Below are positions 1 through 5,641 of a DNA stretch of 7,778 bases, piece by piece. The notes below the pieces were generated by a model. It saw nothing but the letters and a program-made list of their open reading frames with translations, was not told where the DNA came from and did not search any database. The stretch spans positions 1 through 7,778 of the forward strand of contig SYDV01000105.1 in the NCBI GenBank assembly GCA_005801395.1. The letters run 5' to 3'. This DNA is from Planctomycetia bacterium. Its GTDB lineage: Bacteria > Planctomycetota > UBA11346. The translations under genes and the position numbers were made by a program. Each line of letters opens with the position of its first letter. Position 1 is the first letter of the stretch.

Positions 1-1
1 G

Positions 2-307
2 GGTGAGGAAATTCGTATTCTGGGCGTGGACAATATGAATGATGAAAACAACGTGCAATTTCCTGATCGATTAGCAATTGGTAAAGATGTGTTCTCAGGC
101 ATTTTTGGCGCTGATCGAAATTTTAACGGAACTAAATCGACTCGCGTTCCTGACCCTAACAATCCAGGCAAACCTGAATTCGATAGCATAATAGCTCTAT
201 TTGGCAAACTTGACCGCGGACCTGTTCCGAAATCGGTGCGCATGCGTGCCTCCGTGGTTTCGCGTTTTAATTATTATGATCCACGACTGCCCTTAGTAAC
301 CAGGTAA
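2..307 (+). CDS. C-terminal part of a pilin-like or secreted protein (5' end outside window)
   Basis: The reading frame is open from the left edge to the TAA at 305-307, giving about 101 residues. A GTG at 26 is in frame, but the codons before it (reading GEEIRILG) are also open, so the true start lies upstream. The visible part is soluble, rich in Asn, Asp and Pro, has no membrane segment and ends with a basic, aromatic stretch (SRFNYYDPRLPLVTR). I do not recognise a named family from this fragment. The stop lies only 4 bp before the next gene, a clear prepilin, and that gene's ribosome site overlaps this stop, so the two are almost certainly co-transcribed. By position it is probably the ectodomain of another minor pseudopilin, perhaps GspI/PilV-like, but that is inference. 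Confidence 0.7.
   Translation, partial: GEEIRILGVDNMNDENNVQFPDRLAIGKDVFSGIFGADRNFNGTKSTRVPDPNNPGKPEFDSIIALFGKLDRGPVPKSVRMRASVVSRFNYYDPRLPLVTR
302..307 (+). promoter_or_regulatory. Ribosome binding site overlapping the upstream stop codon
   Basis: AGGTAA contains both an AGG Shine-Dalgarno core (302-304) and the TAA stop of the preceding gene (305-307). The core lies 7 nt before the ATG at 312. This supports the chosen start and suggests that translation of the prepilin is coupled to termination of the upstream gene. Confidence 0.55.
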
Positions 308-311
308 ACAC

Positions 312-1715
312 ATGATTTACAGCCGACCGTATCCACAGCGCGCTTTTACCTTGTTGGAACTCACGATTGCCATTGGTCTTGGCTTAATGGTTGTCTACGT
401 AGCGATGGCAGGACTCCGCACTGCGTCACAAACTATTTCAATTGCTCAGCGTATGTCGATGGAAAACACAATCATACGTAGCGGCATGATGATCGCATTA
501 CATGAAACTGATTTTTGGACTAGTCATGACAACCCGAAAAATGAACCCAATGACAAAGGAAAGTATCAACTACTTCGGCAAAAATCGTCTACTAGCGGTG
601 GCATTTATTCTCAATTTCAAGGTCTCCCTTTCACACCAATGGAAGACAGCACTATTTTTGCTAAGAATGGTACCCACAATAATCCAGGACAAAATGATGC
701 CGGCTATAAAGAAGATGTGACTGGTTGGGACCCTCATGCTTGGGGTGCCCATGAAGCCCGTGGCTGGTCATGGGGTAATTTAGTTGAACGAGTTCCGGTT
801 AAACATTCCTGGGGCATGACCGATGACCCTGCTAATCCCGGCGTAAAAATACCGGATCTTGATAAAAACGGCAACCAAAAGAATGGGCCTTCAAGTACTT
901 TTATCTCGAACGACACGACTCATGCCATCAAGAAACGCCAAATATTTGGCGCCTATCATCTAGCCGCATCAACGGATAATTCCTCCCCACATCGTTGGCA
1001 ACAAAAACAGCTGGAAGGTCTTAAGCGCACCTTAGGTTCTTACGGCATGCTAGAATATGCACCCGCTAATATCGCGCTGATGATTTACAGTAAACGTCAG
1101 GGGTCTAATCGCTGGGCCGTCTCTCCTGAATGGTGTTATCAAAGTGGGGGAAAAGATGGATATTACCTTGGAGATGATAATCGAACAAATGGCATTAATT
1201 TTTCGCATGACATTATGCACGCCACCTTGGGTAACGTTTATGCTTTGCCAAATCCGCGTAAAGGTATTGCCAACGCGTTAAATGATGGCGCAATTAGGCC
1301 ACTCAATGAGTTGCGCGACATCAGTAGTCGACGTTGGAGCACGGGCATATCTACAAGCGTCTATGCAAACGATGACACAGCACGTAGCGTCAAGGCTATT
1401 TTAGCTGACGTGGATATTTCAAAAGCATGGCTTGATCACAACTCGGGAAGCGCACCAGAGAATTGGCCTGGACTGACCGTTTCAACCTTACGCTATGTTC
1501 GCACAGGCGCCTTTGTCTGCCTCAATCGCATAACTTGGATCAGTCCGATGACGGGGAAAGAAACCGAATTTACCTTTACCTCATTCGGCACCACGCTGCG
1601 TGGAGCTCGTCAACAGCGCACAAAAAATGGTTCGGGCTGGGCCGATCCGTACAAAGGATATGACCCTTCTAAACCAGAAACTGTACACTTAGACCATTAT
1701 CCCCAAAAACCATGA
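312..1715 (+). CDS. Prepilin-type protein with large ectodomain (PilW/GspJ-like minor pseudopilin)
   Basis: A 467-residue protein with a textbook type IV prepilin N-terminus: a short basic leader (residues 1-11, ending QRA), then FTLLE and a hydrophobic helix to about residue 35. Cleavage by the prepilin peptidase is expected between Ala11 and Phe12, with Ala in place of the usual Gly at -1. Glu16 is the conserved Glu+5 used in pilin assembly. The amphipathic continuation (about 36-65) fits the pilin spine. The remaining 400 residues are periplasmic or extracellular, rich in Trp, Asn, Asp and Gly, with only two Cys (275 and 403), and match no domain I can name. PilW and GspJ are usually about 200-350 residues, so this is large. 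The start at 312 is supported by AGG at 302-304, 7 nt upstream. Assignment to the pilin/T2SS class is firm; the subtype is a guess from gene order. Confidence 0.85.
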   Translation: MIYSRPYPQRAFTLLELTIAIGLGLMVVYVAMAGLRTASQTISIAQRMSMENTIIRSGMMIALHETDFWTSHDNPKNEPNDKGKYQLLRQKSSTSGGIYSQFQGLPFTPMEDSTIFAKNGTHNNPGQNDAGYKEDVTGWDPHAWGAHEARGWSWGNLVERVPVKHSWGMTDDPANPGVKIPDLDKNGNQKNGPSSTFISNDTTHAIKKRQIFGAYHLAASTDNSSPHRWQQKQLEGLKRTLGSYGMLEYAPANIALMIYSKRQGSNRWAVSPEWCYQSGGKDGYYLGDDNRTNGINFSHDIMHATLGNVYALPNPRKGIANALNDGAIRPLNELRDISSRRWSTGISTSVYANDDTARSVKAILADVDISKAWLDHNSGSAPENWPGLTVSTLRYVRTGAFVCLNRITWISPMTGKETEFTFTSFGTTLRGARQQRTKNGSGWADPYKGYDPSKPETVHLDHYPQKP

Positions 1716-2842
1716 TACACCAAACAATAAATCAAAAAGGCACGATTCTCATTGTTGTCGCAGGTATTTCCGCCTTATTAGCGAGCATGAGTCTTGTTTT
1801 CTTAACCCGTATGCGCAGTGATATATCCGAAACCAACGCCATCGTACGAGAAGCGCAAGCCCGTATTATGCTGTCAGCTGCTTGCGCCTATATTCAGGAA
1901 GCATCACGACTGGGATATGATGGTATAGGGACAAAAGATACAAACTTTCACCCCGAGGGTTATGGTTGGATAGACGTACGCGATGGCGCAATTGGCCCCA
2001 AGCCCAGCGCTATCCCAATCCCAAGGACGCCTACTAATCCAGTAGGTTTTTTTTACACTTCGACATCAACAGAAACAGCACCACACAGCGAAGCTGATAA
2101 TTATACTTTCAGAGATGATAATTCTACCATATTTCCAATTGGTGCGGCACGTCGTTTCGACATGTTCATGAAAACGATACCGCCATTTGCCATTCGCTTG
2201 GACGCGACACCTAATCCCATTGATCCACAGAACGGAATTCCATTTTTATCCCGTCCTGACCCCCTACCAGTACTACCAAGAGCATATAACTGGAGCAATC
2301 CTAGCAACAAGGATTTTACAGAATTTGAAACCGGTGATCCCCGTCCTGTTTCGAATTCGTTGGATTTAGCATGGTTTCGGTTGTTCCGATTAGGACCACA
2401 ACCACATCCCAATTTTTCCACAAAATACCCAGATGGATATAAACAATATAATCCGGCAACCTTCATCGTAACCGTTGGTGCGGGTGCAACTGGTGGATTC
2501 CGTTATTTTGGTACCCCTCCCAATGGTCGGCCAATTGAAATGACTAAGGCTGATGAACAAAGATTTGGCACAAAGGAAAATTTTGCTGCCCTACAATCAG
2601 AAGAATTGCGCTATTGGTATTTGGTTGAATGGAGCCCTGCCGTAGGTGGGCAATTATTATTTAACTCCATTCATCATCGCGATGGTAAATACGACGCCAA
2701 CGGAGAGTATTTTGCGATAACTCAGTATGCACAATTTCCCCAAAACAAATCCCGTTACTCACACTCTCAGGGAAAACTTAAAAACTTTGGTGGTACGATT
2801 CGCTTTATACAACGCTTAGCAACCGAACCACCAGAATGGTAG
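1712..2842 (+). CDS. GspK/PilX-like pseudopilin-type membrane-anchored protein
   Basis: A 376-residue protein whose ATG overlaps the previous TGA (ATGA at 1712-1715). There is no clear Shine-Dalgarno site, so translation is probably coupled. The N-terminus has a short polar leader ending QKG (residues 8-10), then a hydrophobic segment from Thr11 to about residue 31, then a charged amphipathic stretch with Arg and Glu. This is the layout of the atypical pseudopilin GspK or of PilX. Like GspK it lacks Glu at +5, where Val15 sits if cleavage follows Gly10. The ectodomain (about 345 residues) is rich in Pro, Asn and aromatic residues; no named domain is recognised. In type II secretion GspK caps the pseudopilus with GspI and GspJ, so placement directly after a PilW/GspJ-like gene makes sense. 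The family call rests on N-terminal architecture and context only. Confidence 0.75.
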   Translation: MIHQTINQKGTILIVVAGISALLASMSLVFLTRMRSDISETNAIVREAQARIMLSAACAYIQEASRLGYDGIGTKDTNFHPEGYGWIDVRDGAIGPKPSAIPIPRTPTNPVGFFYTSTSTETAPHSEADNYTFRDDNSTIFPIGAARRFDMFMKTIPPFAIRLDATPNPIDPQNGIPFLSRPDPLPVLPRAYNWSNPSNKDFTEFETGDPRPVSNSLDLAWFRLFRLGPQPHPNFSTKYPDGYKQYNPATFIVTVGAGATGGFRYFGTPPNGRPIEMTKADEQRFGTKENFAALQSEELRYWYLVEWSPAVGGQLLFNSIHHRDGKYDANGEYFAITQYAQFPQNKSRYSHSQGKLKNFGGTIRFIQRLATEPPEW

Positions 2843-2871
2843 ACAGGATTAGCGTGCCGGATGATCTTTGC

Positions 2872-2889
2872 CTCTATGCTTACATAGAG
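2872..2889. repeat. Perfect 7-bp inverted repeat, 4-nt loop
   Basis: CTCTATG (2872-2878) and CATAGAG (2883-2889) are exact reverse complements separated by CTTA. It lies 29 bp after the stop of the GspK-like gene and about 100 bp before the sigma factor. No T run follows on either strand, so it is not a standard intrinsic terminator. It could be an mRNA 3' hairpin or an operator. Confidence 0.5.
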
Positions 2890-2938
2890 AATGCATGAAG
2901 GCCTGATCCCAACCAACCTTCGTCTCTTTCCTTGTACA

Positions 2939-2986
2939 GTAGCCAAAGCACCTTGGTATTCCCGAGGTAACACCGTTTTAGGCTAC
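2939..2986 (+). promoter_or_regulatory. Structured leader just upstream of the sigma factor start
   Basis: An outer stem GTAGCC (2939-2944) / GGCTAC (2981-2986) encloses an inner stem ACCTTGG (2950-2956) / CCGAGGT (2962-2968), which has one G-U pair and a 5-nt loop. The only good Shine-Dalgarno-like sequence nearby (GAGGT, 2964-2968) is buried in the inner stem and is 23 nt from the ATG, too far for normal use. The structure ends 5 nt before the start codon, so it could hinder ribosome access. The regulatory role is inferred. Confidence 0.35.
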
Positions 2987-2991
2987 TTGCT

Positions 2992-3543
2992 ATGGACCAT
3001 CCCCCACCCACCCTTGATCAGGCTACTGCTCTACGATTGCTGTTGGCCAATCGATCCATGCTGTTGGGGTACATTAATGCCATTACGGGAGATCCGACGC
3101 TGACCGAGGACGTCTTTCAAGAGGTGTCCCTGGTGGTGATGAATAAATACGCCAGCGTCACCGACAGTGATGGCTTCCGTCCGTGGTCGCGGACCATTGC
3201 GCGCTTTCAATCATTAAAAGCGGTCAACCGGCGGCGTTCTTCGCCGCTCATCATGTCGGGCGAAATTATTGATCGCCTAGATCAAGCATGGGACGACCGT
3301 GAACGCGATCATCCACGTTCTACGTCCATAGATGCATTAGAACACTGCCTGAGTAAACTGACACCCAAAGCGCAAGAACTCGTGCAAATGCGTTATCACC
3401 AGGATTTGTCCGGGCAAATTATTGCTGAGCAGTTAAAAAAGCCGCTGAATACTATTTATGTCGCTTTGAGTCGCATCCACCGCTCACTCGGTGAATGCAT
3501 CCGTGGAGAAATTTCTCGTCGTGAGGCTCAACATGCCGAATAA
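2992..3543 (+). CDS. ECF-type sigma-70 family RNA polymerase sigma factor
   Basis: A 183-residue protein with the two-domain layout of extracytoplasmic-function sigma factors. Region 2 (about residues 17-85) includes the acidic TEDVFQEV block (38-45), which binds the core enzyme, and an aromatic and basic segment around FRPWSRTIARFQSLKAVNRRR (62-82) that corresponds to promoter melting and -10 recognition. Region 4 (about 113-170) has LSKLTPKAQELVQMRY followed by a helix-turn-helix (about 138-165) for -35 recognition, ending SLGECIRG. There is no room for region 3. It resembles the sigma subfamily common in Rhodopirellula and Verrucomicrobium relatives. The frame is closed by a stop at 2968-2970, so ATG 2992 is the earliest start; no good ribosome site precedes it. 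It overlaps the FecR/PA14 gene, its likely cognate regulator. Confidence 0.92.
   Translation: MDHPPPTLDQATALRLLLANRSMLLGYINAITGDPTLTEDVFQEVSLVVMNKYASVTDSDGFRPWSRTIARFQSLKAVNRRRSSPLIMSGEIIDRLDQAWDDRERDHPRSTSIDALEHCLSKLTPKAQELVQMRYHQDLSGQIIAEQLKKPLNTIYVALSRIHRSLGECIRGEISRREAQHAE
3522..3526 (+). promoter_or_regulatory. Ribosome binding site that fixes the start of the FecR/PA14 gene
   Basis: TGAGG lies 6 nt before ATG 3533, inside the end of the sigma factor gene. It favours 3533 over an in-frame GTG at 3491 that would add 14 residues with no family resemblance. Confidence 0.6.
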
Positions 3544-4855
3544 TGAATATCAAAACAGCAGCAATGAAGAAGAAGCACACCTGAAGTGTGACTTTGAAAC
3601 CCTAGCTTTACTCTATTTAGAGGGGCTAGCTGACCAAGAACAGTTAGTGCAATTTAATTATTATTTACACAACCAACCAAATGCCGCGGCACAACTAACG
3701 GAAATTGCTGCGCTCCATGCGCAATTGCGCGAACTTGGTCATACGCACACTGCCCAGCCCATAATCACTGACCTACCGATTAATAAATCCACCTCAAAAA
3801 TTCGCACCTCTGCACGACGCTCTACGTTTTCAGATCGGCACTCCCCGTTTACGCTGCGGCGTTTGGCGTTAGCCGCAATTATTGTCATAACCATAGGCGC
3901 ACTCGCGCTATCAGTAAGCACACCAGCGCCAAATAATCGACTTATCATAGAAAGCGGAGAGGTCGAATTAACTCGCGCAGGAAATAATGTAACGATTTCG
4001 GAATCGATCACCCTATTACCAAAAGATCAATTTTCGACTCGTGCCAATAGCCGAGCCGTGATATTAACGGATGACGGCAGTCGAATGGTCATCGCACCGA
4101 ATAGTCAAATCATTTGGCAACTTGATCAGGTGGCCATTCATCTGGACACCGGTTCTATTTTGGCCGACATCACACCACAACCATCTGAAAAACCTTTTAG
4201 AGCCAACACCAGCCACGCAAATATTACGGTTATAGGGACACGCTTTTCGCTGACCGCTGATCAACAATTATCCATATTAGACGTTGATCACGGAAGCGTT
4301 CGTATTGAAAATCGTAACGATCAGCAATCTGTGGTGGTAGAATCACAACACTCCACCGGCACCATTGGCTCAGGCATGCTGACGGCGGTTGCGAACACAC
4401 ACACCAGCACCAATTCAACCGGTTTAACTGGTGATTATTTCAACCATCTCGATTTTACCCAGTGGACCTTTCGCCGCATCGATGAACAGATTAATTTTGA
4501 TTGGTTACAAGGTTCACCCGATCCACGCATTGCCAGAGAATCGTTTTCCGTGCGTTGGCGCGGTTATTTAATTCCACCAGTTGATGCATCCTACACCTTT
4601 TTCGTTGAAGTCGACGACGGCGCCCGTTTATGGATTGGCAATCATTTATTAATCGATCGCTGGGGTCGAACCTCCCGCACCCAATTTTCCGACTCAATGA
4701 CCCTCAACGCCGGACAACCCTACGCCATCCAACTAGATTATTTCCAAGAACCCGCCGATTCACTCATTAAATTGCACTGGAGTTACCCGGGTCAATCACA
4801 GCAAATCATACCATCGCAGCACCTTCGCCCAATGAATTGGGAATCGGATAAATAG
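3533..4855 (+). CDS. FecR-domain anti-sigma-like membrane protein with C-terminal PA14 domain
   Basis: A 440-residue, probably single-pass membrane protein. Residues 1-70 form a cytoplasmic helical segment (LALLYLEGLADQEQLVQFNYYL...) like those of anti-sigma factors, though no zinc-binding HxxxCxxC motif is present. A basic linker leads to one membrane helix (about 111-129). The outside part begins with a FecR domain (about 136-275), including a glycine-bounded beta segment and the characteristic VIGTRFSL (about 233-240). A PA14 domain follows (about 297-433), recognised from TGLTGDYF, SFSVRWRGYL, SYTFFVEVDDGARLWIGN and IKLHWSYPG. PA14 domains often bind carbohydrate. FecR proteins control ECF sigma factors from the membrane, and the 11-bp overlap with the sigma gene indicates a co-translated signalling pair. 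An interaction with the sigma factor and sensing by PA14 are inferred; the domain calls are strong. Confidence 0.9.
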   Translation: MPNNEYQNSSNEEEAHLKCDFETLALLYLEGLADQEQLVQFNYYLHNQPNAAAQLTEIAALHAQLRELGHTHTAQPIITDLPINKSTSKIRTSARRSTFSDRHSPFTLRRLALAAIIVITIGALALSVSTPAPNNRLIIESGEVELTRAGNNVTISESITLLPKDQFSTRANSRAVILTDDGSRMVIAPNSQIIWQLDQVAIHLDTGSILADITPQPSEKPFRANTSHANITVIGTRFSLTADQQLSILDVDHGSVRIENRNDQQSVVVESQHSTGTIGSGMLTAVANTHTSTNSTGLTGDYFNHLDFTQWTFRRIDEQINFDWLQGSPDPRIARESFSVRWRGYLIPPVDASYTFFVEVDDGARLWIGNHLLIDRWGRTSRTQFSDSMTLNAGQPYAIQLDYFQEPADSLIKLHWSYPGQSQQIIPSQHLRPMNWESDK

Positions 4856-4902
4856 CTGCGAGCTACGAGCTGCGAGCTACGAGCTACGAGCTACGAACTA
4901 CG
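4854..4902. repeat. Seven tandem copies of a 7-bp repeat (AGCTRCG)
   Basis: The units are AGCTGCG, AGCTACG, AGCTGCG, AGCTACG, AGCTACG, AGCTACG and AACTACG, followed by a decayed AGCCG. The array starts in the last two bases of the FecR/PA14 stop codon, so changes in copy number would not alter that protein. Each unit holds the palindrome AGCT. It is probably a slippage-prone simple repeat; function unknown. Confidence 0.9.
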
Positions 4903-4958
4903 AGCCGATCCATAAACAATAAATACCAAATTGAAATAAAACGGCCGCCGAGCGCCGG

Positions 4959-5002
4959 TAATCGGGCAAAATGGGAGCAGCGCGACCGCCCGATTATTTT
5001 TT
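4959..5002 (+). terminator. Probable intrinsic terminator of the sigma/FecR operon
   Basis: TAATCGGGC (4959-4967) pairs perfectly with GCCCGATTA (4988-4996), and a run of six T follows directly (4997-5002). The loop is 20 nt, longer than usual, but it is GC-rich and could fold further. Its position about 100 bp after the FecR/PA14 stop fits an operon end. Confidence 0.6.
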
Positions 5003-5017
5003 CGTAGCGAAGCGAAG

Positions 5018-5079
5018 AAAAAAAGGCGCGACAAAGGAGCGCGGGGCATGGGGCGGAGCCCCAAAACAAACAGCGCCCC
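5018..5079 (-). terminator. GC-rich nested hairpins after the pterin synthase gene; possible terminator
   Basis: Read on the minus strand, transcripts leaving the pterin gene (stop at 5084-5086) enter GCCCC/GGGGC repeats within 5 nt. An inner perfect stem (5049-5054 with 5058-5063, loop GGA) is nested in an outer one (5043-5047 with 5075-5079). A weaker GCGC stem (5026-5029 with 5039-5042) is followed on the minus strand by seven T (5024-5018). The strong hairpins lack an adjacent T run and the T run has only a weak hairpin, so termination is plausible rather than certain. The block may instead be a dispersed REP-like element. Confidence 0.4.
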
Positions 5080-5083
5080 AAAA

Positions 5084-5578
5084 CTAAGAGTCCGTATAGG
5101 TATATACGCCAGCCTGACCACTCGTCTCAGAAACCCCCACCCGCAAGCGACGCACCGATAAACGACCAAACGATTGCTGTAAGCGTCTAAATAATTCACG
5201 ACCAATCCAAGCCGCGAAGTTTTCTGCCGACGTATTATTAATCGGCAGGACGATCACTTCCTCCGTTGGCGCTAAATAGCGACATGCACCATAGGTCACT
5301 TCCGTGTGGGCATCATCGCGATGATGAAAACGTAATTCACGATGTTCTCCTGGAATTAACCAGTGTTCGTCCAAATGGTCACAGATGGCTTTAATAATGG
5401 GCTTAACCATTTTGAAATCGATGACCAAGCCATGTTCACTGAGCGTCCCATCCACTTCTGCGACCACTTGATAATTGTGGCCATGGAGACGTTCCTTCGA
5501 TCCGTCAGGGAAAATGAGGAAGTGAGCACATGAAAATTTCAAGTACTCCTTTTCAATCAGGATCGACCATTGTTCCAT
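5084..5578 (-). CDS. 6-pyruvoyl-tetrahydropterin synthase family protein (QueD/PTPS-III-like)
   Basis: A 164-residue T-fold enzyme acting on dihydroneopterin triphosphate. The zinc ligands are visible as His19 (SCAHF) and His32 and His34 (LHGHNY). Asp70 and His72 (LDEHWL) match the catalytic Asp/His region. TSAEN (116-120) and Glu151 (VSETSG) match pterin-binding positions. The catalytic Cys, normally four residues before the first His of HGH in QueD, is replaced by Lys28. Glu29 forms an ExxHGH pattern, which in this family marks PTPS-III, a replacement for FolB dihydroneopterin aldolase in folate synthesis. Automated annotation would likely say 6-carboxytetrahydropterin synthase (queD), so I leave the symbol blank. 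ATG 5578 is preferred over an ATG at 5602 because GGAG lies 5 nt upstream of it and the family fold starts there. It is divergent from ubiE and convergent with the FecR/PA14 gene. Confidence 0.88.
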   Translation of the reverse strand: MEQWSILIEKEYLKFSCAHFLIFPDGSKERLHGHNYQVVAEVDGTLSEHGLVIDFKMVKPIIKAICDHLDEHWLIPGEHRELRFHHRDDAHTEVTYGACRYLAPTEEVIVLPINNTSAENFAAWIGRELFRRLQQSFGRLSVRRLRVGVSETSGQAGVYTYTDS

Positions 5579-5583
5579 ACGTA

Positions 5584-5587
5584 CTCC
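5584..5587 (-). promoter_or_regulatory. Ribosome binding site fixing the pterin synthase start
   Basis: On the minus strand GGAG is followed after 5 nt by ATG (5578-5576). The alternative upstream ATG at 5602 has no comparable site, so the shorter 164-residue protein is preferred. Confidence 0.6.
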
Positions 5588-5641
5588 GGCTTGGGCAGAC
5601 ATACGCTTGCACGCGCCGCCAAATTCGCAACCCTCCTGCGC

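Noticed and set aside
26..307. A GTG at 26 as the start of the first gene
   Set aside because: The frame is open to the left edge with sensible sequence before it, so the gene is truncated by the window rather than starting here.
2101..2466. A 121-codon minus-strand open frame
   Set aside because: It lies wholly antisense to the GspK-like gene, has a low-complexity Cys/Gly/Arg-rich translation and resembles no family.
2932..2960. Sigma-70-like promoter (TTGTAC, 17 bp, GGTATT)
   Set aside because: The -10 match is poor and the region is better explained by the inverted repeats.
2891..3103. A small plus-strand gene before the sigma factor
   Set aside because: It overlaps the sigma gene in another frame, covers the structured leader and has no ribosome site or family resemblance.
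3491..3532. GTG 3491 as start of the FecR/PA14 protein
   Set aside because: ATG 3533 has a well-spaced TGAGG site; the extra 14 residues only mirror the sigma gene's C-terminal coding sequence.
4854..4902. CRISPR-like array
   Set aside because: The units are 7 bp and contiguous, with no spacers and no cas genes.
4884..5205. Minus-strand open frames across the intergenic repeat block
   Set aside because: They cross hairpins and repeats and run into the pterin synthase gene in another frame; the translations are simple-sequence products.
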